Source: Balaenoptera acutorostrata
Taxonomy: Eukaryota > Chordata > Mammalia > Artiodactyla > Balaenopteridae
Reading direction: 5' to 3'
Assembly: GCF_949987535.1 (NCBI RefSeq)
Contig: NC_080074.1
Span: forward strand, 24,635,268 to 24,699,267
DNA length: 64,000 nt
Part shown: positions 1-11,324 of the stretch, one piece after another
Layout of the letters: the number at the start of each line of letters is the position of its first letter
Position numbering within the stretch: the stretch's first letter is position 1
Translations under genes and position numbers: made by a program
Notes under the pieces: model-generated
Seen by the model: the letters and a program-made list of their open reading frames with translations, nothing else
Told to the model about the DNA's origin: nothing
Databases searched by the model: none

Positions 1-445
1 GCAGCACTATTTACAATAGCCAGGTCATGGAAGCAACCTAAATGCCCACTGACAGACGAATGGATAAAGAAGAGGTGGTACATATATACAATGGAATATT
101 ACTCAGCCATAAAAAGGAATGAAATTGGGTCATTTGTAGAGACGTGGACGGATCTAGAGACTGTCATACAGAGTGAAGTAAGTCAGAAAGAGAAAAACAA
201 ATATCGTATATTAACGCATGCATGTGGAACCTAGAAAAATGGTACAGATGAACCAGTTTGCAGGGCAGAAATAGAGACACAGATGTAGAGAACAAATATA
301 TGGACACCAAGGGGGGAAAGTGGTGGTGGGGGTGGGTGGTGGGATGAATTGGGAGATTGGGATTGATATGTATATACTAATATGTATAAAATAGATAACT
401 AATAAGAACTTGCTGTATAAAAAAATAAATAAAATAAAATTCAAA
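1..445 (+). mobile_element. LINE-1 3' end (ORF2 C-terminus, 3' UTR, A-rich tail), cut by the window edge
   Basis: The first base lies inside an L1 ORF2. Positions 1-234 are in frame with the last 77 codons and stop codon (TAG 232-234) of the intact ORF2 at 12433-16251, with no indel relative to it. The 3' UTR (235-413) has the G-rich stretch around 311-345 typical of this lineage and leads into an A-rich tail with AATAAA-like units near 420-440. The 5' part, and so intactness and target-site duplication, lies outside the window. It is close to the L1-A 3' end but has several substitutions, so it is a related, separate insertion. Confidence 0.93.
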
Positions 446-931
446 AACAATCATGCATTTAAAGGACTTGTTACAATGTTAGCCATTATTATTATTATTA
501 TTAGTCCACAAACCAAATGTAGTAGTGTTTTTTCCTTTTTGAGACTCAAGTCCCATTCTTTGGAATGTCCTGTGAATTTTATACCTCTCTGTTATTATGC
601 ACACCCAAAGACTGTTCCTTTAAAATGTAAATGCACATCTCTATGCTTACATATTCATACAGTAGTTTCCACAGATACCATCATCCAAAGCTACTGGAAT
701 CTGTTGTCAAAAGTTCTGTCCGGCTTTACACATTCATTCTCGTACTTCTCATCCACACCAATAAAAAGCTGAATTCTAGTGTTGATTTCTCCAGTCAGTC
801 AATGATGTTTCCCTTTCCTTTGGGGATAAAGTGATCACATACACACACACACACCACACACCTTGTAGAGCTTAAATAAGAGAATTCATACAGTGGAAAA
901 GTCAATGAATATAAAATCTCACCAGGCAAGT
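446..931. other. No gene seen; short ATT run and CA-rich microsatellite
   Basis: A short (ATT)n run lies near 484-503 and a CA-rich stretch at about 836-864. The open frames here are short, lack codon structure and match nothing I recognise. Confidence 0.6.
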
Positions 932-1364
932 TGTGATGGTTCATGTTATGTGTCAATGTGGCTGAGCTACAGAGCCCAGCTATTTGGTACAACAGTATTC
1001 TGGATGGTTCTGAAAGGGATTCGTGGATGAGGTTTACATTTAAGTTCATAGACTTTGAGTAAAGCACATTGCCCTCCTAATGTTATGGGCCTCATCCAAT
1101 CAACTGAAGGAATTAAAATAACAAACGACTGAACTCCTCTGAGCAAGAGGGGATTTGGCCAGCTGATGGCCTTCAGATTTCCTCTGAACATTCCCTCTGT
1201 AACATCAGCTCTTCTGTGTCTCCACCCTGCCAGCCCATCCTGCAGACTTTGGACTTGATGGTCTCCATAATCACCTGAGCCAGTTCGTTAAAATAAATCT
1301 CTCCATATATATATACACGCACATCCTATTGGTTCTGTTTCTCTGGAAAACCCTGACTAGTACA
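932..1364 (+). mobile_element. ERVL-type solo LTR (MLT2-like)
   Basis: The stretch begins tgtgatggtt and ends with 'tattggttctgtttctctgg' followed by 'ccctgactagtaca'. It also carries 'cctcatccaatcaactgaag' and 'taaaataaatctctcc' (polyadenylation signal). This order is characteristic of old ERVL LTRs. Only one LTR is present and no internal viral genes flank it, so it is a solo LTR. A second member lies at 57431-57968. The exact subfamily is not certain. Confidence 0.7.
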
Positions 1365-2514
1365 CTAGTTATTTCTGATGTTCTCCTGATGGGCCACTTG
1401 AGGGCCTAAGATGATTGAAGCTTATTTAATGGAGACCTAACAGGTAACAATATATAGCATACTCTTGGCCCCAAATTCTTTTTTGACTGTGAATTTACGG
1501 AAATATGGAAACATTTCCTCAGGAAAGCATCTGGAGATTAAGAAAGGCATTAAGTCAAACTTGATGCCCTTTGGGTTTGTGAATTTTAATCTTCTACGGC
1601 AGCACCATTCTGCCTATCAGTTTGTGGAATGCTTTACCTCTAGAACGACAGTCTCAGGTTCTTGTAATATCTACATTTTACTCAAGGCTTTTAGCAAAAT
1701 CTGCCATCTCAGAGATAATATTCTTTCCACGTCACCCATATCTGAGGGCCTCTAGGTTCCATGCTAGCTAGCATTTCTCCTATATTTCAGGCAATACAAC
1801 TCTCTGTATTATTTGTCAGAAAGACTCTGTCATACATATTCAGGAAACATTTGACTGGGAGACAAATGCAGTGAACATTATGCTGTAAGTAGAAGTGGCT
1901 CCTATCCATTCTTTCTGTCTCATTTCAGATAATAATGACTATCTGTCTATCCTTTAAATGAGTATTTCTGGACCGCAGAAACATTTTTTAAAAATCACTA
2001 AATACCAAACTTATTATTCATCTAATTTTAATTTCCCATCTTGCCTTGGTTTAATGACAGATTTCTTTCTCACTGTATTTGTTCATTATTTTCCACTTTC
2101 TTCTGCTCTTCCGTATTTGCTGTTATTGTTCTTTGTGGGTTTCTGTTTTGTTGCTCTTACCTTCTCCTGCCTTTTCTTAGACCTTTTTTCAGCTGAACTA
2201 CAAAGAGCATTCCACTGTGTTTTAACTCAGCTTTTGCCCACTGAAGCTCTTTTCCCTAGTTGTAAAAATATCACCTCCCCAAATTTATACTCCCCCCAGT
2301 AATTTTATTCCCCATCCATTATACAACGGTTGCTTATTATCTCCTTTCTTCATAACCTTTTTCTTGGTAGTTGAGAAAATTAGGAAAATTCAGCTAAACA
2401 ATGATCATTTCTGGCTGTTCATTATCATTCCTCATAATTATTAATCACAGGAGATGTGAATACCAAGTAATATGATCCATTTCTAGTTGTAGGAGCTCCA
2501 AGTCTAACTTCTCT
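1365..2514. other. No gene or clear repeat recognised
   Basis: Unassigned AT-rich sequence. A pyrimidine-rich section (about 2060-2220) is open on the plus strand but shows no recognisable protein; it is probably unique non-coding DNA or repeats too decayed to name by eye. Confidence 0.5.
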
Positions 2515-2650
2515 GCCTTCAGCTTGTTCACCTGCAAAGGGAGTTTTATAACAATGATAAGTGCCTTGGAGGATGAGTGTTAGGATTACATAAGATTAGC
2601 ATATTAAAGCATGTTATAGACTACGAAAGTGTTAATACGAAGTTAGTATC
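2515..2650 (+). repeat. MIR SINE fragment, decayed
   Basis: The order 'cacctgcaaagggag', 'ataacaatgataagtgcctt', 'aggattacataagat' resembles the middle and 3' half of MIR (the 'cctcatctgtaaaatgggg' to 'aggattaaatgag' region). Divergence is high, so the call is tentative. Confidence 0.35.
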
Positions 2651-3470
2651 TAGTCATCCAGGTGTGTATTCACCCAGAGACTTCCTGGGTGAATACAGCA
2701 AGATTAAAAATTAAATTAAAAACTCTGCCATAACAAGTAAATAAAGAAACTAAACAGCACACAATTAACAAACTTAGTCTCAATTGTGCTACATTCTTTC
2801 TGTCACCTAGAAACTAATTAGTACGACATAATCACATACTTCCTGCCCAGTAAACATACAAGTCCCAGAGGAACAAATGATTTGTATCATGAATCACTGG
2901 CCACTGCTTACTGGTAATTATCATATAAATGAGGTTCTTCAAGTTGACCTCTGATTCCCTAGTTCTTTTCTGAGACAGCAAAGATGCACCAGTTATGCAA
3001 AAACTTGATAAAATTTAAATTACTTTTCTATTTTCTAGCCTCACCTTCTGGATATTCTTTTGAAAAATAAGATCACCACCCCTACAAAAAGCCCATCAAA
3101 ACAGGTTCTAAAATACTAAAATATTAGTGCACAGTGGTATGTTTCGAAATGGCTTCCACAATTAAAAAAGAAAATTCAAGAAAATTTGTAACAAAGCTCC
3201 AAGAGTAAACATTCACCTTGGCTGTATGGAAGAGACTGTGTTCAAACTTTTCTGGATGAGCCAACAAGTCAAAATGAGAGGAAGACACCCAGCTCTGTCC
3301 CTGATTAGCTATAAGAATTTTGTCAGTCACCCGACTTATCTCACCCATGGTTTCTTCCTTTGTACAATTAAGCAACTAGGTTTTAGGGTTCCTTCCTGCC
3401 TTAACATTTCTTGATTATGCATCTTGAAGAAAGAAATATACACGTCACATACCTTAAATATCATTTAAAA
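2651..3470. other. No gene recognised; contains a perfect 13-bp hairpin
   Basis: Apart from the inverted repeat at 2665-2697 the stretch is unassigned AT-rich DNA. The paired short open frames around 3124-3414 run on opposite strands and have no recognisable content. Confidence 0.5.
2665..2697. repeat. Perfect inverted repeat, 13-bp arms and 7-nt loop
   Basis: tgtattcacccag (2665-2677) is the exact reverse complement of ctgggtgaataca (2685-2697), leaving the loop agacttc. It lies outside any mobile element I recognise, and no T-run follows that would suggest a Pol III terminator. Confidence 0.9.
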
Positions 3471-3650
3471 CAGCTGTTCTCAACATGAGCTGCACTTCAG
3501 ACTCACCTTGGGAGCTTTAAAAAATACTGACGCTGGGGTTCCCCCCGCAGAGAGTGGGAATTAATTGGTCTGGGTGCAGCCTGGCCACAAAGGATTGCAA
3601 AAGCTCTAATGTGCAGCCAAGATCAAGAAGCACTTATTAATTACTACATC
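3471..3650 (+). mobile_element. hAT-Charlie MITE, MER5A-like
   Basis: The series 'cagctgttctcaac', 'gagctgcacttcagactcac', 'gggagctttaaaaaatactg', 'attaattggtctgg', 'ctaatgtgcagcc' and 'agaagcactta' follows the MER5A type of non-autonomous hAT element from one terminal repeat to the other. It is old; I did not find a clean 8-bp duplication. Confidence 0.72.
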
Positions 3651-4109
3651 CTTTTTGGATGTGGGTAGTTTCCTTTCTTTTCTTTCCTCATCTGAAGAAG
3701 CTAAATTATCTCTCTGAGGCTGCCTTGTCATTAAAACATAGAGACCTGACCTACGCTGCATGATTGCAGAGGCAGCAGCGAAGATTCCTGGCAGGGCACT
3801 GGCTCCCAGGATGGATACAACAAAGACTCATTTATTTCCTTCCTCCTACTTCCCAGGCCCCCAAGACCTCCAAAGACTGGACCACTCTCCACTACTTATC
3901 AAATATTGGTGTATCACTATAAGAACTCAAATAAATTTTCTGAAGTAGAATTTTCCAAACTACTCCATCAACTCAAATGAAAACATGCTGAAGGCAGAGA
4001 CCCCATCACCATTATTTCCCCAATACTTAGAACAAATATTTATTCAATGGAGAGATAAACTGGTCAATGTTTCTATAGGCCTTTGGTCTCTGTCCCTCAC
4101 ACCACCCCC
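3651..4109. other. No gene recognised
   Basis: Unassigned. The segment near 4000-4045 ('taatacttagaacaaatat'-like) faintly resembles an L2 tail but is too short to call. Confidence 0.4.
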
Positions 4110-4152
<43 letters not shown>

Positions 4153-4163
4153 ACACACACCAC
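4110..4163 (+). repeat. (CA)n microsatellite
   Basis: About 25 CA units with one 'ata' interruption. A likely length-polymorphic marker. Confidence 0.95.
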
Positions 4164-5529
4164 ACGTGCTTCACCATCTTTCCTTAACTCTGCTTTTCAC
4201 TGATGTAAAGGATCTGAGCCTCATGGACCACGTCTTTTTCTTTCCCCTCATTATGGTCTCTCTACTACTTATCACTGGAGATACCAGCCTATAGATAGCA
4301 TCGTATAGATAATGTCATATAGAAAGTCTCAATAAAATACTGGTTGGATGCATGAATAAGTGGACTCAGACTTCCTCATACATGAGTTTGGAATATGATT
4401 ACAGAAATATTAAGAAATGATAGAATTAGAGAAAACATACCTAAAAACCTGACTTTGTGGGTGTTCAAAGCCACCTGAGGTGTGCTTTTGTAGCCCTAGT
4501 GACAGCCTCCATCCAGTGACAGGAGGGCCCCCCAAATCAACAAAAAGATGAAGGTGAAATTTTTTATCACACTGAGCCTCCACCAGAGGAGTCTCTGCTC
4601 ATAGCATTTGCCAGCCCAGTCCTTGATTTCAGAGATCATTATGTGACAGACACGCAGGGCCAGAAATAGAAGAGGAGAACAATATTCTATCAGCCAATGT
4701 TCTTAGTCAATCAGAATAATTCCTGTGTTTTCTCTTTCAAGAGGAGAATGTGGAATGGAGGATGGTTAAAGGCTGAAGTTATCAGTGAACAAGGAAAAAA
4801 AGACAAATTTCTAATGTTCCAGTCTTTCCACCCATCAGCTCCAATAATAACAGTGCCTACTTCATCATTTTGTTCATACAGTCAAATATTCACTGAGGAT
4901 TTTGACCAGGAGTCTTCAACTACCCTCCTGATTGCTGAACAAATCGGGCTGTCTTTGGCATTTTGTTCCTTTGCTCATTGATGACTTGAGAAACAAGTAG
5001 GTTATGAAATACTTAACAGTGGGTAAGATCATTGAACTGTCTGGCATGCCACTCTTATGTGCCTTTATAAATCAATTCAGCACAAAATAGTGTTTATCCT
5101 GACTAATCATATCTGAAAATTACAGACTGAATAATCACTTGTGATTATAGAAACTTTAAGGGGGCCGTCTTCATGCCGCTCTGCATGGGCCATTTTCTAA
5201 GCCCAGCATGTTCACAAGTCTAGAATGAACAGGAAGGAAATATTCAGAACAAACCAGATGGCTTTAAAGAAGCAAAGCTCTTTTAAAAGACTGGGCAAAT
5301 AGGTCATGTTCTTCTTAAGGAAACCAAACTGTTAGTCCTGGGCATCCCTAGACAAGGAGTGAGGTGGAGGAAAAGCAAAGCTCTTCTTCCCCAGGGAAAC
5401 AGAGGTGATTCATCCACCTTGAGGAGGGCCCAGTGCTCATTAAGCCCACTGGGGAAACATTTAGTGAACTTGAGCAGCAATTTGCTAAATGAGTGGTAAT
5501 TTCCTTAATGAATCTTTTCCCAAAACCTG
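4164..5529. other. No gene or clear repeat recognised
   Basis: About 1.4 kb with no reading frame I can identify. The part near 5460-5540 has low repeat character and several AT-rich homeodomain-like motifs (taatt, aatta); whether it is conserved cannot be judged from one genome. Confidence 0.45.
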
Positions 5530-5665
5530 TGTGAAGATAATTAGGTATAATTTCAGAGGTGGAAAAAGGCCTGAAGGGGCCAGAAATGACTTGCCCACAG
5601 TCACACCATGAACTTTAGAGATTCACAGCTCCTTCTTAAGCCACTGGACTGTACTCTTGACTCTA
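5530..5665 (-). repeat. MIR SINE fragment
   Basis: 'ataatttcagaggtgg', 'gacttgcccacagtcacacc' and 'ttcttaagccactggactgt' follow the reverse complement of the MIR core (the acttgcccaaggtcacac and cttaaccact blocks). Substitutions are frequent, as expected for this age. Confidence 0.5.
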
Positions 5666-6159
5666 AAAGAGAGATGATGAACTGGGGCATACGCCTGAAT
5701 AAATCATCAGAGCAACTGCCACAGGCTTGCTTCCAGAGCCATCCACGTTATTAATGGAAACCTGCCTGATACAGTCACATTTTCTTTCTGCCCTTTACAT
5801 ACTACTGTTGGTTATTCACAGATGTTGAATAACCAAGAGAAATGGCGCTTTTTAACTTTTTAAAATAAGAGACTAAATCAATCACATTCTACTCAAAAGG
5901 CAATTCACTGAATATGTAGATTTCAAAGGAATATTAGAAAGGCTTCATTTTCTTTGTCCCTTGTATTTTTTTTAATAGCATGCAGGTTAAAAAGCAGTGA
6001 AAACAGTTTCCCTAGAAGTACTTTTTTCTTTCTCTATGGAGTAGGATCAGAATTTTTATCTACACCTCATCTTTTTACATTATCTTTCATAATACCTTTG
6101 AAGATTATGGCACTGTTTAGAATAGGACTTAACTGATTTTAAGTACGGGAAACAGAATT
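5666..6159. other. No gene or repeat recognised
   Basis: Unassigned AT-rich DNA with only short open frames. Confidence 0.4.
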
Positions 6160-6365
6160 GTGCAAGAGGAAGTGGACAGGCTTAAGAATTATAAAATCCT
6201 GGGTTCAAATTCCAGCTCTGCTACTAGCCTTGAATAGATTCTTTCACAATACCACACTGCAGTTTCTTAACCTCTTCATAAAATGGGAAGAACAATACCT
6301 ATCTCATACGGTTGCCGTACACATAGAATCAATGACTGCCACACACAGTGCCTGGTTCATCAGTT
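6160..6365 (+). repeat. MIR SINE
   Basis: 'cctgggttcaaattccagct', 'ctgctacta', 'cacactgcagtttcttaacc', 'cttcataaaatggg', 'caatacctatctcatacggt' and 'cacacagtgcctgg' follow the MIR consensus order from the B-box region to the 3' tail. Confidence 0.78.
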
Positions 6366-6841
6366 TCTCCAAGTCATGAACCCTCTCTTCCTCTCAAAAT
6401 TTTAATCAGTCCAAATCCTGGTATAGTCCCAATCAGTTTCAGTTTTGTGGAGATGTGAGAAAACTTAGCCAACCATACTACAAAAGCATTGTGAACAAGA
6501 ATGCCAAACAAGGTAAGAATCAAAGGCGTCAGACAGGGAGAGTGAGCTGGAATCATCCTCACCTGGTCATTTACATGGACCCTCAGGCAAACTCCTCTCC
6601 ATGTCAGTTTCTTCACCCCAGAAACAGTCAAAATAGTACTTGCTACTCAGACTTCACACATTTGTTGCGGAGAACCAAATAATGTGCTTAGTAAATGATG
6701 AAAGTGTCAAGTATAATTCTTAAAGGTAATATAACAGTAAGATCATGGGTAATTTCATTTCACCTGCTTTCAGCTATATGCATTCCAAACTTATTTCTTT
6801 GTATAAGAATGCTATACTTTACTTCTGTTATTTTCTTGAAC
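6366..6841. other. No gene or repeat recognised
   Basis: Unassigned. Overlapping short open frames on both strands at 6374-6682 are chance frames without recognisable motifs. Confidence 0.4.
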
Positions 6842-6857
6842 AAAGGCTATATGATCT

Positions 6858-7215
6858 TTTTTTTTTTTTTTGGCTGCATTGGGTCTTCTGTGCTGCGCGC
6901 GGGTTTTCTCTAGTTGCAGAGAGCGGGGGCTACTCTTCATTGCCATGCGCGGGCTTTTCATTGCGGTGGCTTCTCTTGTTGTGGAGCACTGGCTCTAGGT
7001 GTGCGGGCTTCAGTAGTTGTGGCACGTGGTCTCAGTAATTGTGGCTTGTGGCCTCAGTAGTTGTGGCTCGCGGGCTCTAGAGCGCAGGCTCAGTAGTTGT
7101 GACGCATGGGCTTAGTTGCCCCGCAGCATGTGGGATCTTCCTGGACCAGGGCTCGATCCCGTGTCCCCTGCATTAGCAGGCAGATTGTTAACCACTGCAC
7201 CACCAGGGAAGCCCT
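6858..7215 (-). mobile_element. CHR-type tRNA-derived SINE with target-site duplication
   Basis: Read on the minus strand it starts with the tRNA-derived head (complement of 'accagggaagccc') with A- and B-box regions, continues through the repeated 'tagttgtggc' body and ends in a poly(T) block (poly(A) on its own strand) at 6858-6872. The flanks aaaggctatatgatct (6842-6857) and aaagctatatgatct (7216-7230) are a target-site duplication with one indel, so this was an L1-mediated insertion. The body has one extra 'cagtagttgtgg'-like unit compared with the copy at 9798-10128. Confidence 0.93.
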
Positions 7216-7271
7216 AAAGCTATATGATCTTTAACTTTGATCTACAAAAAATAATTGTGTATGTAGTTGTG

Positions 7272-7276
<5 letters not shown>

Positions 7277-7306
<30 letters not shown>

Positions 7307-7315
7307 ATACAAAAA
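7277..7315 (+). repeat. (CA)n microsatellite
   Basis: About 13 CA units followed by imperfect 'atacacatac' units. Confidence 0.92.
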
Positions 7316-7444
7316 GGACATGGGATGATAAGAGATATCTTTGAGGAAGAAAGCATTTAAAATTTATTTAGAGTTTTTCTATGTGTTTTAAGGGTTGGAA
7401 ACCACTGAAGAAGTAATTTTCAAACTTTAAAGCTGATGGAAGTT

Positions 7445-7730
7445 AATCACAGAATATTATTAATAACAATACTTTATGTTTATTGGGCAACTACCAGGTA
7501 TCAGGTATTGGTCTAAACTCTTACTTTTTTTTAACCTCCTTCATCCTCAGGATGATCTTCTGATGTAGGTCCTAAAATTACTCCCATTTTACAGGTGAGA
7601 AAACTGTGACTCAGAGAGGCTAAATAATCTGCCCTAGGTCACCAAGCTGATAGGTGGCAGGCCCAGGATTTAAACTCACATCATCCACTTCCAGAGTCTG
7701 CCCTCTTAACCACCATGTGCTTTTGTTTAC
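7445..7730 (-). repeat. MIR SINE, near full length
   Basis: 'tattgggcaactaccaggta', 'ctcccattttacaggtgaga', 'actcagagaggctaaataat', 'ccctaggtcaccaagctgat' and 'ctcttaaccaccatgtgc' follow the reverse complement of MIR in order and nearly end to end. Confidence 0.85.
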
Positions 7731-9024
7731 ATTTCAAGAGATCAACCCTGTTATTGAATTGAGCTCAAAACTTTACCAGGCATAGAAGGAAAGAATACAA
7801 AGTAAATATAAGATAAAGCTGTCCATCTCAAGGACGTTTCTGTAGCTCCATAAAAATTAAGATAACTTCTAAAACAATATACATATACATCTTAATATGG
7901 TGCCAATGCCACATTAGGGACTAAAGAAAAAGAGTAATTACAGAAAGTAGGGTGCAAACCTACTCTAAGAATGAATTAGTGGAAAAGGCCAGTGAATGGG
8001 TTGTCGGAGAGGAGGGTGTGCGTGTGCTGGGGTGGGGGCATTTCCAGGAGAGACTACACAGCGTGAAGCATGGAACTGTGTCCTCTTGAGTAAAGTTGCC
8101 TATTTTTAGGAGGAAAAAAAATGTACAGATGACACAAGTGGTAGCGGTTGGTAGAAGACCATTCTTCTTGACTCATATGCAAACTGCAAAATTAACAGAG
8201 GAAAAAGGGGTCACATCTTGGGGTGAGTCGTCTTCATCAAGAGCTGTCAGCAACCAATTAGTCATCAGCCGCCACATGCTCTCTGTCGTACCCGGTGTGG
8301 AGAGGGCAAAAAGGAAATTACGTCCTCCTGTAGGGAAATCTCCCCATCTCAGAAGTTTTATAATTATGGATAGACACATGAAGTGGCCAAAGAACTCTGG
8401 TGAGCGATGTTATCAGCAAGTACAAAACAATAAAATATATTCCCAAGCTATTTAAGTATGGGAGAGATATCCCACTAGTCTGTTCTTATCACTAGACTAG
8501 AAGCAAGAGGTAATTCTGGCTTCACGTGTAGCTGGATGGAGAGGCCACCTCGTTGGCACTGGGACCATTTGCCTTTGTTTCTTTCTTCACCTCTGCCTTC
8601 CTTTCTATGTTGGCTTCATTATCACATAGATCATACGATGGCTGTGGCTGCTCTAGACACTTCATAACTTCAGGAAAATTGGAAAAAAAATATTAGTTTT
8701 CTCTTTATCTCATAAAAAAAACAGAATTAATTCTCATTGGCTTTTACTGGCTTGACTCTTTTGCGTGCCTAGGCCCAAACGAATTGCTGACTGGTGCATC
8801 CTAAGTCAAATATTCCATCCAAGGAATTCCGATGCTGGAGTCAGTTTCACATGCGTTAATAGCGAGGCAGGTTCACTACCCCAAGTAAAATTAGGATATT
8901 GCCAGACCAAGAATAGATCACCAATCCCCAGCCAACCCACAGACACATGAGTGAGATTAAATGCATGGTGTTTTGGGGTGGTTTATTACACAGCACTATT
9001 GTGACATTAGCTGATTATTCCATC
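7731..9024. other. No gene or clear repeat recognised
   Basis: About 1.3 kb. A 119-codon frame at 8096-8455 overlaps another on the opposite strand and has no recognisable domain, so it is not called as a gene. 8510-8690 has the look of a decayed repeat I could not name. Confidence 0.4.
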
Positions 9025-9310
9025 CTTTGTTTCCTCCTGTTTAAACATACCTTCCTTCAAACCCCAATTCCAATGTTACTTCCTCTTTGTACTTTTTTTG
9101 ATTTCTTCCTTTTGAAAGTATCACCTCCTGCCTCTGAACTCTCCTATTGTTTTATCTATACTTCTCTTAAAGCACTCATCTTCTTTCCTTCCCTCTGCGT
9201 TTTATTTTGTATTTATGCTTTACTTCCCCAGTTAGAATATCCACTACTTGAGGGCAAGATATATGATTCATTTACATGTGACTCTATTATAATGTTTTGA
9301 ATGGAATATT
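9025..9310 (+). repeat. Decayed L2 3' fragment
   Basis: 'tccttcaaaccccaattcca', 'gttacttcctctttgtact' and 'gttagaatatccactacttg' followed by 'agggcaagatat' match the L2 3' region in order (cttcaagactcagctcaaat, tcacctcctccagg, agactgtgagctccttgagg, gcagggact). Confidence 0.5.
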
Positions 9311-9348
9311 CAATTAACTTCTGTTTAGGTTTTTAAAAAAGAAAAAAA

Positions 9349-9495
9349 AACCAGATTTGACCCTGGGCCCTGCAAGATAGAGGAAGCAGAATTTAATTCA
9401 AATAGTTGCAAAAATAAATAGAAGGGGAAAGAACCCTGAAAGTAGGATGCCACCACAAATATAATGAGTCATGAAAGTGAGCAGCCCCTGCCCAA
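9349..9495. repeat. Unidentified dispersed sequence, copy 1 (pair with 17744-17885)
   Basis: The stretch around 'gaccctgggccctgcaag', 'tttaattcaaatagttgcaa', 'aaataaatagaag' and 'caccacaaatataatg' aligns with 17744-17885 ('tggccctggaattagg', 'tttaactcaaatatttgtaa', 'ttacaaatata'). I place neither in a known family. Orientation is unknown. It may be part of an ancient repeat. Confidence 0.5.
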
Positions 9496-9797
9496 AAGGG
9501 GATTAATAAGCAGCAGGCATTATATATCTCTCCAGATTGGGAGGGCCCCCCTCCTCTTCCACTACTACCAGCCTAAGCCAAGCCACCATCATCTCTTCTT
9601 GGGCCACTACACTAGTCTTCTGCCTAGTGTCCCTACTTACACGCTGGGCAACCTGCAATCTCTTCTCCATATAGTGGTCAGAGGAATCTTTGCAAAATAT
9701 AAACCAGGTGTTTTCTTGCCCCTGCTTAAAATTCTTTATTGCACTGAGAATAAAATCCAAACTCCCTAATTTCATAATCTGGCCTCTGCCCACTCTT

Positions 9798-10128
9798 TTT
9801 TTTTTTAAAAAATTAATTTATTTATTTTTGACTGCGTTGGGTCTTCGTTGCTGTGCGTGGGCTTTCTCTAGTTGCAGCCAGCAGGGGCTACTCTTCGCTG
9901 CGGTGCGCGGGCTTCTCATTGTGATCGCTTCTTTTGTTGCGGAGCACGGGCTCTAGGTGCGCAGGCTCAGTAGTTGTGGCTCGCGGGCTCTAGAGCACAG
10001 GCTCACTAGTTGTGATGCACGGGCTTAGTTGCTCTGTGGCATGTGGGATCTTCCCAGACCAGGGCTCAAACCCGTGTCCCCTGCTTTGGCAGGCGGATTC
10101 TTAACCACTGTGCCACCAGGGAAGCCCT
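9798..10128 (-). mobile_element. CHR-type SINE nested in an L2
   Basis: The tRNA-derived head lies at the right end (complement of 'accagggaagccc') and an A-rich tail at the left (T and TTTA units 9798-9828). ccactctt at 9790-9797 and 10132-10139 forms a short target-site duplication. Insertion was into the L2 at 9540-10830. Confidence 0.9.
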
Positions 10129-10484
10129 GAACCACTCTTCTTAACTTGTCTTATACAATCTCATCTTCTGCACACTCTGGTAACTGTGACTTTCCTTCTG
10201 TGTTTAGGATATGTCAAGTGTGTTCATACCTTAAGGATCTCACTCTTGCTGCTTCCTCACCCGGTGTGCAGTGCCTCCAGGGCTTTGTAGGCCTGGCTTC
10301 TTCTGGTCACTCAGGTCTCAGCTCCCATGTCAACTCATCAAAGAGGTCTTCTCTGAACACACTAGCTCACGTTGTCCCCGCTCTCCGAACAAGCCACTCT
10401 CTTGAAATGAATGCGTTCGTCTATTTGTTCACTCTAGAACAAGCTAGAATGTGACCCACTGTCCTTCAGCTTACATTCTTGTAA

Positions 10485-10725
10485 GTGGTAAGATTCTGTG
10501 GTTTTGAGACTGGGCACTGGAGTTAGACTGTTTGGATCCGACCTTGGGCAAGTTACTTATATTAGGCAATTTTCTTGAACCTCAATTTTCTCATTTGTGA
10601 AATGGAAATAATATAGGAAATTACCTCATAGGTTTGTTGTCAGTTCATATGTAAAAAGCAATTAGAACCATCCCAGGCACATAGTGAACACTATAAATGT
10701 TTAACCTTATTATTGCTGTTGTATT
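10485..10725 (+). repeat. MIR SINE nested in an L2
   Basis: 'ggttttgagactgggcactg' to 'gagttagactg', 'ccttgggcaagttactt', 'cctcaattttctcatttgtg', 'aaatggaaataat' and 'cccaggcacatagtgaacac' follow the MIR consensus in order. Confidence 0.82.
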
Positions 10726-10830
10726 ATTATTCACCATTGTATCCCAATGCCTAGGACACTATTGGTCATGCAGTCAGCACTCAATAAATATTTGTTGAGT
10801 AACTGACTGAATAAATAAATGAATGGATGA

Positions 10831-11307
10831 TGGAATTGTCTATGAGACCCAATAATCTCATTTCAAGGTAAAAAATTCATCTGATTCTATTTCTCATGAC
10901 CTAAATCAACTGTATTATTGACTTAGAACCGAAGGAGAAACCGTTGTATACATGAATTACATAAAAACAAGTCTGATCATTTCCTAAAATTTATTCAGGA
11001 AGCCAAAATATATCCCAAACTGAAAACTCACAGGAAACCCAATTCCAGAGAATGAAAGAAAATCTTCAGAACTTTCAGGTCCCAAGGTCTGGCTGGGGAT
11101 AGCACAGTGAGGCTAACTCCGAGCCCAGCATTTTGTCAAAGTGGCCCAACATGGTCTGGAAGACCAACCTGGCATTTCCAACGACAGCTTGACTGCAGTG
11201 CCCCTCAGGGCATCAGCCTCTTGGCCCTGTGCACTGGTTTATAATGGAGGGTGGGGATGAATAATCCATCCAAACCAAGTTTACACTTACTTTTCCTTGC
11301 TCTCCTC
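10831..11307. other. No gene recognised; 5' flank of L1-A
   Basis: Unassigned DNA up to the L1-A target-site duplication at 11308-11324. It does not match the L1-B 5' UTR, which confirms that L1 sequence starts at 11325. Confidence 0.5.
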
Positions 11308-11324
11308 AAGAATAAGCTTCCCTG
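11308..11324 (+). repeat. Target-site duplication of L1-A, left copy
   Basis: aagaataagcttccctg here recurs at 17398-17414. The first two bases of the right copy could equally belong to the poly(A), so the safe length is 15 bases. Confidence 0.93.

Larger units (their letters stand above)
9540..10830 (+). mobile_element. L2 LINE 3' region, interrupted by a SINE and a MIR
   Basis: Three L2 blocks lie in consensus order: 9540-9797 ('aagccaccatcatctcttct', 'gagaataaaatccaaactcc'), 10129-10484 ('aactcatcaaagaggtcttc' region) and 10730-10830 (the 3' end 'agcactcaataaatatttgt' plus a 'tgactgaataaat' tail). The reverse-transcriptase frame is fully decayed. A CHR SINE (9798-10128) and a MIR (about 10485-10725) sit between the blocks, giving a relative age order. 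Confidence 0.8.

Noticed and set aside
410..772. 120-codon plus-strand frame
   Set aside because: It starts in the L1 A-rich tail and continues into non-coding flank without motifs.
932..1364. Complete endogenous retrovirus
   Set aside because: Only a single LTR is present here; no second LTR or gag/pol-like sequence was found nearby. The same holds for 36905, 44956, 45684, 52089 and 57431.
4110..4163. CRISPR-like or Z-DNA array
   Set aside because: It is a simple CA microsatellite with no spacers; Z-DNA potential is generic to such runs.
8096..8455. 119-codon plus-strand frame
   Set aside because: Overlapped by an antisense frame; no recognisable domain, promoter or polyadenylation structure.
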